DNA of 64,000 bases from Nodularia sp. NIES-3585. GTDB taxonomy: Bacteria > Cyanobacteriota > Cyanobacteriia > Cyanobacteriales > Nostocaceae. Below the pieces are notes generated by a model. It had not been told where the DNA came from, made no database searches, and was given only the letters and a program-made list of their open reading frames with translations. Within the stretch, counting starts at the first letter, position 1. Every line of letters starts with the position of its first letter. This document shows positions 24,157 to 33,133 of this stretch, piece after piece. The stretch covers positions 2,259,031 to 2,323,030 of the forward strand of contig NZ_BDUB01000001.1 in assembly GCF_002218065.1 (NCBI RefSeq), in the 5' to 3' direction. The translations under genes and the position numbers were made by a program.

Positions 24157-25743
24157 ATGACAGATACAGTAACTACTAACAAAACCAACCTCAATAAGTT
24201 TGAGAAACTCAAAGCCGAGAAAGATGGTCTGGCTGTCAAAGCAGAAATAGAACAGTTTGCTTCTCTAGGCTGGGAAGCAATGGATATAAACGATCGCGAC
24301 CATCGCCTCAAGTGGCTAGGTGTATTTTTTCGCCCAGTCACCCCAGGTAAGTTTATGATGCGGATGCGGATACCTAACGGTGTTCTCACCAGCCCTCAGT
24401 TGCGTGTTTTAGCGGCAGTATTACAGCGTTACGGAGATGATGGCAGTGCTGATATTACTACCAGACAGAATATACAACTGCGAGGAATCAGAATTGAAGA
24501 TTTACCAGATATTTTTGCTCAATTTGACTCAGTTGGTTTAACCAGCATTCAATCTGGGATGGATAATGTCCGTAATATCACAGGTGATCCTGTGGCTGGG
24601 TTAGATGCGGATGAGTTATTTGATACCAGACAATTGGTGCAGCAAGTTCAAGATATGCTCACTAATAAAGGGGAAGGAAACCCAGAGTTTAGCAATTTAC
24701 CACGAAAATTTAATATTGCGATCGCAGGTGGTCGTGATAATTCAGTTCACGCAGAAATTAACGATTTAGCCTTTGTTCCAGCTTTTAAAGAGGGGAGTGG
24801 GGAGTGGGGAGTGGGGAGTGGTGAAAAACCAGAAGAATCAGTCTTCGGCTTTAACATCCTTGTCGGTGGCTTTTTCTCAGCTAAACGCTGTGAAGCGGCG
24901 ATTCCGCTTAATGCTTGGGTGTCTCCAGAGGATGTAGTAGCTGTATGTAGAGCAGTTTTAGAAGTTTATCGTGACAACGGCTTACGCGCTAATCGCCTCA
25001 AGTCTCGCTTAATGTGGCTACTTGATGAATGGGGGATAGAAAAATTTCGTGCTGAAGTAGAAACGCGTTTGGGTAAAACACTGTTACCCGCAGCTGCTAA
25101 AGACGAAATTGACTGGGAAAAACGCGACCACATTGGGGTATATAAACAGAAACAAACAGGATTAAACTACGTAGGTTTAAATATTCCAGTGGGGCGGCTG
25201 TATGCCCAAGATATGTTTGAAATTGCTAATTTAGCAGAGGTTTACGCCAGTGGAGAGGTTCGGTTGACAGTTGAGCAAAACGTCATCATCCCTAATATTC
25301 CTGACTCGCGTTTAGCAACATTTTTCACAGAAACGCTACTACAGAGATTTCCAGTTAACCCCAATATGTTAACGCGATCGCTTGTTTCTTGTACAGGCGC
25401 ACAGTTTTGTAACTTTGCCCTAATCGAAACCAAAAACCGCGCCTTGGAAATGGCTGAAGCCTTAGCAGCCGAGTTAACCCTGACTCGTCCCGTGCGAATT
25501 CACTGGACTGGTTGCCCTAATTCCTGCGGACAGCCTCAAGTTGCAGACATCGGCTTGATGGGAACCAAAGCCCGTAAAAATGGCAAACCTGTAGAAGGCG
25601 TAGACATCTATATGGGTGGCACAGTTGGCAAAGACGCGCATTTAGGCAACTGCGTACAAAAAAGCATCCCCTGCGAAGATTTACAGCCTGTATTGCGAGA
25701 TTTACTGATTCAGCACTTCGGGGCAGAACCGAATAATTCGTAA
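24157..25743 (+). CDS. nirA: Ferredoxin-nitrite reductase (NirA)
   Basis: 528 residues. It reduces nitrite to ammonium with six electrons from ferredoxin, using a siroheme coupled to a [4Fe-4S] cluster. The four cluster cysteines are in CTGAQFC and CPNSC, and the substrate-side LRGIRIEDLPDI segment is conserved. Residues ~212-223 (EGSGEWGVGSGE) are not family sequence: they are encoded by a GGGGAGT heptamer array inserted in frame, in a surface loop before FGFNILVGG. It is first in the cluster nirA-nrtP-narB and is probably under NtcA control. No strong ribosome site; GAGAG lies ahead of the ATG. Confidence 0.97.
   Translation: MTDTVTTNKTNLNKFEKLKAEKDGLAVKAEIEQFASLGWEAMDINDRDHRLKWLGVFFRPVTPGKFMMRMRIPNGVLTSPQLRVLAAVLQRYGDDGSADITTRQNIQLRGIRIEDLPDIFAQFDSVGLTSIQSGMDNVRNITGDPVAGLDADELFDTRQLVQQVQDMLTNKGEGNPEFSNLPRKFNIAIAGGRDNSVHAEINDLAFVPAFKEGSGEWGVGSGEKPEESVFGFNILVGGFFSAKRCEAAIPLNAWVSPEDVVAVCRAVLEVYRDNGLRANRLKSRLMWLLDEWGIEKFRAEVETRLGKTLLPAAAKDEIDWEKRDHIGVYKQKQTGLNYVGLNIPVGRLYAQDMFEIANLAEVYASGEVRLTVEQNVIIPNIPDSRLATFFTETLLQRFPVNPNMLTRSLVSCTGAQFCNFALIETKNRALEMAEALAAELTLTRPVRIHWTGCPNSCGQPQVADIGLMGTKARKNGKPVEGVDIYMGGTVGKDAHLGNCVQKSIPCEDLQPVLRDLLIQHFGAEPNNS
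24792..24819. repeat. Heptamer array (GGGGAGT x4) inside nirA
   Basis: Four exact head-to-tail heptamers in the coding sequence. Because seven bases shift frame at every unit, one array reads GSGEWGV across the three phases with no stop codon. The reading frame of nirA is kept. Confidence 0.9.
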
Positions 25744-25892
25744 TTAAGCCCATCAAAATCTACCCAGTTTTCGCACTGACTTCTTGTTTAGTTGATGCGC
25801 TAATTTGTGCATATTAAAAACGCAATTCATCGCATTTTTACAAGCAGATGATTAATCGTCTGTTATCTCCCGATTTAACAAAGGAATATTAA

Positions 25893-27422
25893 ATGTTTAG
25901 AGGATTATTTTCATTCAACGGTCGCTACCGCATCTTGCATCTAACTTGGTTTGCATTCTTTTTATCATTTGTAGTCTGGTTTAACTTTGCACCGTTTCAA
26001 ACAGCTATTAAAGAAGCACTTAGTTTAACAGAAGGACAAGTTAGAACCATCGCTATTTGTAACGTAGCTCTAACTGTGCCAGCCCGGATTATTATTGGTA
26101 TGGTTCTAGACAAATATGGACCACGCATTACTTACTCAATCTTGCTGATGTATGCGGCTATTCCCTGTCTGGCTTTTGCTTCAGCCCAAAACTTCAGCCA
26201 GTTGGTAATCAGTCGTTTAGCGCTCAGTATAGTCGGTGCTGGGTTTGTAATTGGGATTCGCATGGTTGCTGAATGGTTCCCTCCTAAAGAAATTGGCATT
26301 GCAGAGGGAATTTATGGTGGTTGGGGTAATTTTGGTTCAGCAGCTGCGGCTTTTACTTTACCTTCACTAGCAGCGGCGACGGCTTTTTTCACTGTTGGTC
26401 AACTTAACTGGCGACTTGCGATCGCATTAACTGGGATAATAGCTGCTATCTATGGCGTGGTCTATTTCTTCAATGCTGAAGATACTCCCTCTGGCAAAGT
26501 TTATCAGCGTCCCTCTCGTCACGGTGGCATAGAAGTTACTACCAAGAAAAGCTTTTGGCTATTGATGTTAACCAATATTCCCTTAGTGGGCATTTTAGCC
26601 GTATTAGCTTGGCGCATCTCTAAAATTGGTTTACTTTCTCCAACACAGTTATTTATTGTCTACTTGTTGTTAATTGGTCTGTATCTCTTCCAAGCCTATA
26701 AATGCTGGGATGTAAATCAAGAATTAATGATTGGTAAAAAACAATATGCTGCTAAAGACCGTTATCAGTTTTCGCAAGTAGCAATTTTAGAACTAACTTA
26801 TTTTGTCAACTTTGGTTCAGAGTTAGCAGTTGTTTCTATGCTACCGGCGTTTTTTGAATCTACTTTCAGTCTCAGCAAAGTATTAGCAGGGATGATTGCT
26901 GCTAGTTACGCATTCATGAATTTAGTTGCACGTCCTGGCGGTGGTTGGGTTTCGGATACTGTCGGGAGTCGTAAATGGACAATGACTATACTCACTGGTG
27001 GTATGGGTATTGCTTATCTGTTTATGAGTGGTGTCAGTAGTAATTGGTGGTTAGCCATAGCAATTTTACTGACTATGGCTTGTTCATTTTTTGTCCAAGC
27101 TGGAGAAGGTTCTACTTATGCGATCGTGCCTTTGGTGAAGCGGCGAATTACTGGACAAATTGCGGGGAATGTTGGTGCTTACGGCAATGTTGGCGCTGTG
27201 GCTTACTTGACTTTATACAGTTTTTTACCAGCAGGTGATGTTGGGAACCAAATATTTTTTCAGACTCTGGGTGTGAGTGCGTTGGTTGTGACTTTCCTTT
27301 GTGCTTTTTTGCTGAAGGAACCTCAAGGTTCTTTTGCTGAACACCATGAGGGTGATGAACCAGAATTGATAAACGAACCGCAAAGGACGCAAAGGACACA
27401 AAGAAGGAAGGAAGAGTTTTAG
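25893..27422 (+). CDS. nrtP: Nitrate/nitrite permease, MFS NNP family (NrtP)
   Basis: 509 residues with 12 predicted membrane helices. The NNP family is marked by the N-terminal segment WFAFFLSFVVWFNFAPF and by the glycine-rich motif GGWGNFGSAAAAF; the Arg in ARIIIGMVLDKYGPR fits the substrate-binding region. NrtP takes up nitrate and nitrite and replaces the NrtABCD ABC transporter of other cyanobacteria. The gene lies between nirA and narB in the same direction. The last residues (PQRTQRTQRRKEEF) come from a common Nostoc repeat (CGCAAAGGACGCAAAGGAC), so the natural C-terminal tail has been extended. Confidence 0.95.
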   Translation: MFRGLFSFNGRYRILHLTWFAFFLSFVVWFNFAPFQTAIKEALSLTEGQVRTIAICNVALTVPARIIIGMVLDKYGPRITYSILLMYAAIPCLAFASAQNFSQLVISRLALSIVGAGFVIGIRMVAEWFPPKEIGIAEGIYGGWGNFGSAAAAFTLPSLAAATAFFTVGQLNWRLAIALTGIIAAIYGVVYFFNAEDTPSGKVYQRPSRHGGIEVTTKKSFWLLMLTNIPLVGILAVLAWRISKIGLLSPTQLFIVYLLLIGLYLFQAYKCWDVNQELMIGKKQYAAKDRYQFSQVAILELTYFVNFGSELAVVSMLPAFFESTFSLSKVLAGMIAASYAFMNLVARPGGGWVSDTVGSRKWTMTILTGGMGIAYLFMSGVSSNWWLAIAILLTMACSFFVQAGEGSTYAIVPLVKRRITGQIAGNVGAYGNVGAVAYLTLYSFLPAGDVGNQIFFQTLGVSALVVTFLCAFLLKEPQGSFAEHHEGDEPELINEPQRTQRTQRRKEEF

Positions 27423-27500
27423 AGAGTTTTTGCGTAAGTCCATAGTAATTAAGGAAATTCTTCTCTTCCCATTTCTGAGTGCCACTTAAAGCAATCTACC

Positions 27501-29729
27501 ATGACTGAATTTACTAAAACTCTTTGTCCTTACTGTGGTGTGGGTTGTGGACTGGAGGTTTCACCGCCGGCGCAATTGGCAAAAGCAACTAATCGAGATA
27601 GTCAGGGAAATCCAATTTGGCGGGTACGGGGTGATAAATCTCATCCTTCAAGTAAAGGGATGGTTTGTGTTAAGGGTGCAACTATTGCTGAATCTTTAGA
27701 TAAAAACAGATTACATTACCCGATGGTGCGCGATTCTTTAGATCAGGAGTTTCTCCGGGTGAGTTGGGATGACGTTTTTAATATTATTACGCAACACATC
27801 CAGAAGGTACGCAGCACTCAGGGATCAGAAGCTATTTGTATGTATGGTTCTGGTCAGTTTCAAACTGAAGATTACTACATAGCTCAGAAACTTTTTAAAG
27901 GATGTCTGGGTACTAATAATTTTGATGCCAATTCGCGTTTATGTATGTCTAGTGCTGTGTCTGGATATATTCAAAGTTTTGGCTCGGATGGACCACCTTG
28001 CTGTTATGAAGATTTAGATTTAACTGATTGTGCCTTTTTAATTGGTACGAATACGGCGGAATGTCACCCCATCGTTTTTAACAGGTTGGTAAAACATCAC
28101 AAAAAAAATCGCCATGTCAAAATGATTGTGGTTGATCCTCGGCGCACACCAACGGCTGAAGCTGCTGATTTACATTTAGCTATTCGTCCCGGTACGGATA
28201 TTGATTTGATGAATGGGATGGCTCATTTATTGATGCACTGGAACTATATTGATATCGGTTTTATTGATGATTGCACCAGCAATTTTTCTGAGTATGCTGA
28301 GGTGATTCGTCATTACACCCCAGACGTTGCGGCTCGTCAATGTGGTATCAGTATTGAAGATTTAGAAACCGCAGCTAAATACTGGGGCGAATCTCAACGG
28401 GTGCTTTCTCTGTGGTCAATGGGTGTGAATCAATCCAGTGAAGGTACGGCTAAGGTCAGAACTATCATTAATCTGCATTTAATGACTGGACAAGTTGGTA
28501 AGCCAGGTGCGGGACCTTTCTCTCTCACGGGTCAGCCGAATGCGATGGGAGGACGGGAAGCTGGGGGTTTAGCCCATTTGTTACCGGGTTATCGTTTGGT
28601 GAAAAATCCCCAACACCGCGCCGAAGTTGAAGAGTTTTGGGGATTAAAACCTGGGCAAATTTCACCTCATCCCGGTTTAACTGCTTGGGATATGATTACT
28701 GGTTTGGAAAATGATGCTGTGGGTTTACTGTGGATTGCGGCGACTAATCCGGCTGTGAGTATGCCAGATTTAGAAAGAACCAAAAAGGCTTTATGGCGAT
28801 CGCCTTTAACAATTTACCAAGACGCATATTATCCCACAGAAACCTCTGCTTACGCTCACATTCTTTTACCCGCAGCCCAGTGGAGTGAAAAAACTGGCGT
28901 GATGACTAATTCTGAAAGAACGGTGACTTTGTGTCAAGCTTTCCGCCAACCGCCCAGAGAAGCCAAAGCTGATTGGGAAATTTTCGCTGAGGTGGGGCGT
29001 AGATTGGGTTTTGAGAAAGAATTTGCCTTTGCTAACTCATCTCAAGTTTATGCCGAGTTTGTGCAATTGACAGGCGATCGCCTCTGCGATATGACTGGTA
29101 TTAGTCATGAACAATTACAAATCCAAGGCCCCACTCAATGGCCTCATCCAAACCAGGGGAGTGGGGAGTGGGGAGTTACTTCGACTGCGCTCAGTAACCG
29201 GGGGAGTGGGGAATCTAAACGTCTTTATACTGATTTACGTTTCCGCACACCAGACGGACGCGCCCGATTTGGAGCATATTATTCTAAGGGTTTGGCAGAA
29301 CCACCAGATTATAATTATCCTTTTGTCTTGACAACTGGGCGACTTTACGGACATTGGCACACGCAAACGCGCACGGGACACATTGAGAAAATTCGGAAAA
29401 TGCACCCGGAACCATTTATTGAAATTCATCCCCGTGATGCTGCTAGGTTAGAAATTACAGAAAATCAAATCGTGGAAGTGCGATCGCGTCGGGGTAAAAC
29501 GAAATTTCCTGCTAAAATTACTAAAGCGATCGCACCAGGGACAGTATTTATTCCCATGCACTGGGGGGCTTTATGGGCAGACGATGCCGAAGCCAACACC
29601 CTCACCCATCCTGAATCTTGCCCAGATTCACTACAACCAGAATTAAAAGCTTGTGCTGTACAACTAACCCCAATCAATGCAAAGTTAGTAGTGGGACAAC
29701 ATCAACTGCAAGGCTGTGTTGTCGATTAG
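27501..29729 (+). CDS. narB: Ferredoxin-nitrate reductase (NarB)
   Basis: 742 residues of the molybdopterin-bisMGD oxidoreductase family. The N-terminal [4Fe-4S] site is CPYCGVGC with the last Cys in GMVCVKG; the Mo-binding region has [12 protein letters not shown] and later [13 protein letters not shown]. It reduces nitrate to nitrite with ferredoxin electrons in the cytoplasm. Residues ~551-571 ([21 protein letters not shown]) are a repeat-derived in-frame insertion, between two conserved stretches. It begins 78 bases after nrtP and should be in the nirA operon. narM is about 2.5 kb further on, past a CRISPR array. Confidence 0.97.
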   Translation: MTEFTKTLCPYCGVGCGLEVSPPAQLAKATNRDSQGNPIWRVRGDKSHPSSKGMVCVKGATIAESLDKNRLHYPMVRDSLDQEFLRVSWDDVFNIITQHIQKVRSTQGSEAICMYGSGQFQTEDYYIAQKLFKGCLGTNNFDANSRLCMSSAVSGYIQSFGSDGPPCCYEDLDLTDCAFLIGTNTAECHPIVFNRLVKHHKKNRHVKMIVVDPRRTPTAEAADLHLAIRPGTDIDLMNGMAHLLMHWNYIDIGFIDDCTSNFSEYAEVIRHYTPDVAARQCGISIEDLETAAKYWGESQRVLSLWSMGVNQSSEGTAKVRTIINLHLMTGQVGKPGAGPFSLTGQPNAMGGREAGGLAHLLPGYRLVKNPQHRAEVEEFWGLKPGQISPHPGLTAWDMITGLENDAVGLLWIAATNPAVSMPDLERTKKALWRSPLTIYQDAYYPTETSAYAHILLPAAQWSEKTGVMTNSERTVTLCQAFRQPPREAKADWEIFAEVGRRLGFEKEFAFANSSQVYAEFVQLTGDRLCDMTGISHEQLQIQGPTQWPHPNQGSGEWGVTSTALSNRGSGESKRLYTDLRFRTPDGRARFGAYYSKGLAEPPDYNYPFVLTTGRLYGHWHTQTRTGHIEKIRKMHPEPFIEIHPRDAARLEITENQIVEVRSRRGKTKFPAKITKAIAPGTVFIPMHWGALWADDAEANTLTHPESCPDSLQPELKACAVQLTPINAKLVVGQHQLQGCVVD
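29155..29213. repeat. Composite repeat insertion inside narB
   Basis: Heptamers GGGGAGT on both sides flank a segment (GTTACTTCGACTGCGCTCAG) with the inverted-repeat ends GTTAC/GTAAC. A relative of that segment, CCTTCGACTACGCTCAGGG in inverse orientation, is between atpC and atpA near 41291-41311. It is in frame with narB. Confidence 0.8.
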
Positions 29730-30036
29730 GCTGATTCGTAATTAATTATCAATACCAGTACCTCTGTGCATACCGCTATATGCACTTGAATGAAGTACAT
29801 CATAGCCCCCTCCTCGCTTGCGGCTTAAAGATGGCGTAAATATCTTCTTATCACCCACTTGAATGAAGTACATCATAGCCCCCTCCTCGCTTGCGGGGAG
29901 GGGGTTGGGGGTGGGGTTCTTACTGATAACAGCTATAAATACGCCTACTTTTTACAAAGGTTCCAAATTACTGATTTTTCACCAACTTTTGACACCAAAG
30001 ATTTAAGATTATTTTTAACCGCTTAAATTATGGCAA
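29730..30036. other. Intergenic stretch after narB
   Basis: About 300 bases with no gene. It is occupied mainly by a 41-base direct repeat and a GC-rich palindromic repeat (separate entry). No clear terminator for narB. Confidence 0.5.
29783..29896. repeat. 41-bp direct repeat with GC-rich palindromic core
   Basis: Two exact copies, 29783-29823 and 29856-29896, start CACTTGAATGAAG and end CCTCGCTTGCGG. The second continues into GGAGGGGGTTGGGGGTGGGG, the same core found on both sides of the DUF559 gene at 52.7-53.2 kb. The first copy lacks this extension. Confidence 0.88.
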
Positions 30037-30489
30037 ATGAGGCATCTATTCAGAAAAATTGGGAATCTTGCTAGAGAAGAAAATTTTATGCATCTCATAG
30101 AAAATATTGAGGTGCTTGTCGCTAAGGTATTATCACTGGCAATGGTAGTGGTAATTGTAGCCGCAATCATTGATTTAGGTGTTTACCTAATCAATCAATT
30201 ATTTGCTAGCAGTTATGGTCAATTCAATCAAGTATTATTTACAATTTTTGGTTTATTTTTAAACGTTTTAATCGCTTTAGAGATATTAGAAAATATCACA
30301 GCTTATCTGCGAAAACACGTTGTACACGTTGAGTTAGTCATTGTTACTTCTTTAATTGCAGTTGCACGAAAAATTATTATTCTTGATTTAGAAAAAGTCA
30401 CAGGTAGTACTATTATTGGTCTAGGAGTTGCAGTTTTATCTTTATCAATTGCTTATTGGATTATTCGTAATAGCAATATTAGGCATTAA
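30037..30489 (+). CDS. PsiE-like (phosphate-starvation-inducible E family) membrane protein
   Basis: 150 residues, or 133 from a second ATG at 30088 that has an AGAAG-type ribosome site and is the more likely start (MHLIENIEVLV). Four membrane segments can be seen: LAMVVVIVAAIIDLGVYLI, LFTIFGLFLNVLIALEIL, LVIVTSLIAVARKIIIL and TIIGLGVAVLSLSIAYWII. The motif LEILENITAYLRKHVVHVE matches the PsiE family, whose function is unknown. It stands between narB and the CRISPR array, with no sign of co-transcription. Confidence 0.75.
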   Translation: MRHLFRKIGNLAREENFMHLIENIEVLVAKVLSLAMVVVIVAAIIDLGVYLINQLFASSYGQFNQVLFTIFGLFLNVLIALEILENITAYLRKHVVHVELVIVTSLIAVARKIIILDLEKVTGSTIIGLGVAVLSLSIAYWIIRNSNIRH

Positions 30490-30610
30490 ATATGGAAAAA
30501 ATGGTGTAATCTTTGCAGAATTCATCTAGTTTTTAAATGCTCGAACTAAAATATAGCCTTGTCTTGTTATAGCGTTTTGTTTGGCTGTAACCTGCAAAGT
30601 CTACATCTGT

Positions 30611-31862
30611 GCTTCAATCCCTAATAGGGATTATTGGTAATTGTAACCAGGATTAGATAAAGCAGCAGAAATATAATCATCGTTTCAATCCCTAATAGGG
30701 ATTATTGGTAATTGTAACCTTGGCATTGCTGGACGAGCGATCGCAAATGTTCCACATGTTTCAATCCCTAATAGGGATTATTGGTAATTGTAACACCCTG
30801 GAAATGAGATTAATCAAATTCTGGCAATGGTTTCAATCCCTAATAGGGATTATTGGTAATTGTAACTATTTTGAATAATATTCGCTATAAGCTTCTTTAG
30901 TTTCAATCCCTAATAGGGATTATTGGTAATTGTAACTTTGAGGATAGATTACTACGCATTCCTGATGTTTCAATCCCTAATAGGGATTATTGGTAATTGT
31001 AACATAGGACAAATAGGAAATTTATTCATATATTACACGTTTCAATCCCTAATAGGGATTATTGGTAATTGTAACCTGGGCAAGACCATTATCCAGGGTA
31101 AAGAATTTGGTTTCAATCCCTAATAGGGATTATTGGTAATTGTAACCGGTAGAAGATTACGCTATTGTCAGCCTGAGACGAGTTTCAATCCCTAATAGGG
31201 ATTATTGGTAATTGTAACGTATTAAGGTCAACGCCGCCCAATTGCTCACCCGTTTCAATCCCTAATAGGGATTATTGGTAATTGTAACATGAGATTAACA
31301 GATGATTTAAACTCAATGTCTGTGTTTCAATCCCTAATAGGGATTATTGGTAATTGTAACCTTACTTGGTAAAAAGTTTTGTCCCCTTTAGTCATTGTTT
31401 CAATCCCTAATAGGGATTATTGGTAATTGTAACGAAAGGGGCGCAGAACCATACACTGATATCAAAGGTTTCAATCCCTAATAGGGATTATTGGTAATTG
31501 TAACAAAAAACAAGTTGCCGTAGTTTCTTCAGTTTTGCGTTTCAATCCCTAATAGGGATTATTGGTAATTGTAACTGGTTCTTGGGTTCGGGTAGTGCTT
31601 CTAATTCCCGGTTTCAATCCCTAATAGGGATTATTGGTAATTGTAACAGCTTTGTCGGCTTTATTTGCTGCGGGAATAGCTGGTTTCAATCCCTAATAGG
31701 GATTATTGGTAATTGTAACAAGAATCTGAGCCAATTTGTCTTATTTATCCTTTAGTTTCAATCCCTAATAGGGATTATTGGTAATTGTAACAATTTGAGA
31801 ATTAGGTTCTGTTGAGGCTTTGTACGTTTCAATCCCTAATAGGGATTATTGGTAATTGTAAC
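30611..31862 (-). CRISPR. CRISPR array, 18 repeats of 37 bp, 17 spacers
   Basis: The repeat begins GTTTCAATCCCTAATAGGG and ends GGTAATTGTAAC on the forward strand, with a palindrome AATCCCTA/TAGGGATT. Spacers are 30-39 bases, mostly 33-36, and all differ. Seventeen repeats are identical; the first (30611) has one change at its second base. The reverse complement ends in ATTGAAAC, the usual 3' end of the repeat in crRNA, so transcription runs leftwards, the leader lies to the right of 31862, and the degenerate repeat is at the old, leader-distal end. No cas gene lies in the window, so Cas proteins must act from elsewhere. The repeat type is common with type I and III systems of Nostoc; the subtype is not decided. 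Confidence 0.98.
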
Positions 31863-32187
31863 TGCCCGCATCTGGAAGCATTGATATATTTGGTTTTCAA
31901 GGTGCTGTTTCGTCAACCTAAAACAAATATAGCTTTTCAGCGATTGGGTTGTCAAGAGAGACATTTTAAAAATAGCTCAAAACCATTTATATCAAGTGTT
32001 TCGGGGTTTGCGTCAACCTCAATTTAGGTATAAGAGAGTTCAAAGCCAGATCAGGTAAGGATTACAGACACAAAATTTTCAATGTTCAAAAAAACACCTA
32101 CTGGTTGACGCAAAACTCATTTGAAATTCTACTAAAAAAAGGCGATCGCCAGGACTCTAATCACTAATTCCGCAAACATTTGGGGAT
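31863..32187 (-). promoter_or_regulatory. Probable CRISPR leader
   Basis: An AT-rich, gene-free stretch next to the leader-side repeat. It has the motif GGTTGACG three times on the reverse strand (about 31909-31918, 32009-32018 and 32102-32111), twice extended to GGTTGACGCAAA, with tracts of A and T. Such repeated leader motifs fit the promoter and integration site for new spacers. Assigned by position and composition only. Confidence 0.55.
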
Positions 32188-32232
32188 TTGAGATTTTGCT
32201 TCCACCCACAGATAAACCTGGGAGCTTGTACC

Positions 32233-32730
32233 ATGAAGGAACTATTGGTCACAGCTTTACACTATCTTAAAATTATGGCAGAATTCTTTGAATTTGAAGC
32301 AGACTTTGTAGACTCCCTGCGCTGCATACCTATGCAAGTGCGCTACAAGTTAGATACATCTGGTATCAAGCTTAAACTGTCTCACTGGCATCAAATGACT
32401 GAAGAAGAGCGTGCAACTTTAGTAGAATTACCTTGTACAACGGAAACAGAAATTCCAGTTTACCAAAACTATCTCCAGCAGCTGATTATAGAACGCACAG
32501 GTAACCCCGCACCAGAACTACCCATTGAAGCTGATCCTTTATGGATGGATGCTAGCAGTGTCCCAGCGAGTGTCCAGGAAAAAGCTCAAGAAATGGGTAT
32601 AAACCTTACCTTGCCACAATGGGCAACTTTAACGCCCTTACAGCGTTTTGCTTTGATTAAACTCAGTCGTTCAGGACATGAAAATAAAAACTTTTCTAAA
32701 GCCATAGCAGAATTCCATCTGCTGCCATGA
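32233..32730 (+). CDS. narM: Nitrate reductase associated protein (NarM)
   Basis: The core FFEFEADFVDSLRCIPMQVRYKLDT is the signature of the cyanobacterial nitrate-reductase-associated protein, which is needed for active NarB in Synechococcus, probably for assembly or cofactor insertion. The rest (LPQWATLTPLQRFALIKLSRSGHEN) is also typical. I chose ATG 32233 because GGGAG lies before it (165 residues); ATG 32275 (MAEFFEFEADF) would match the usual family length of ~150 but has no ribosome site. It is separated from narB by the PsiE-like gene and the CRISPR array, so it needs its own promoter. Confidence 0.88.
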   Translation: MKELLVTALHYLKIMAEFFEFEADFVDSLRCIPMQVRYKLDTSGIKLKLSHWHQMTEEERATLVELPCTTETEIPVYQNYLQQLIIERTGNPAPELPIEADPLWMDASSVPASVQEKAQEMGINLTLPQWATLTPLQRFALIKLSRSGHENKNFSKAIAEFHLLP

Positions 32731-33133
32731 CTATATTTGATCTGTGGAACCAAAAAATCATGAGTATTAAAACAACTATTAGCAGTTAATTAACAATTCT
32801 ATAATTTTCCAACTGAACTAAATGTGGCGAATACTACTAATATTTGATTAATTGCTATTATGCCTGGAGTTTGTTGTTGATTGTCAAGACTATATCATCT
32901 ATAGACTCTAATTAATACGACTGATAGACAAAGCACAGAATTTTTTTTTGTAATCCAGAATGCTTGTCAATATTGAGTTGGGGAAATTTAAATTTAAAAT
33001 CAGCAAATTTTAAATTTCTTAGCAATAAGTAAAGCTATAGTGTATTTAGCAATGCTGCTGTTGGCGTGACTCAGGTTAAGTCCTAATGCCAAAGTATTTT
33101 TTATGAATTTGTTTGGAAAGACACTCTAACTAG
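32731..33133. other. Intergenic stretch, nothing certain
   Basis: 403 AT-rich bases, including a run of nine T at about 32941. It probably holds the promoter of the FHA-PrsW gene. No gene, hairpin or operator was recognised. Confidence 0.4.

Noticed and set aside
30923-32027. Short open frames (30923-31123 and 31812-32027) over the CRISPR array
   Set aside because: They read FQSLIGIIGNCN at each repeat, which is only the CRISPR repeat in translation.
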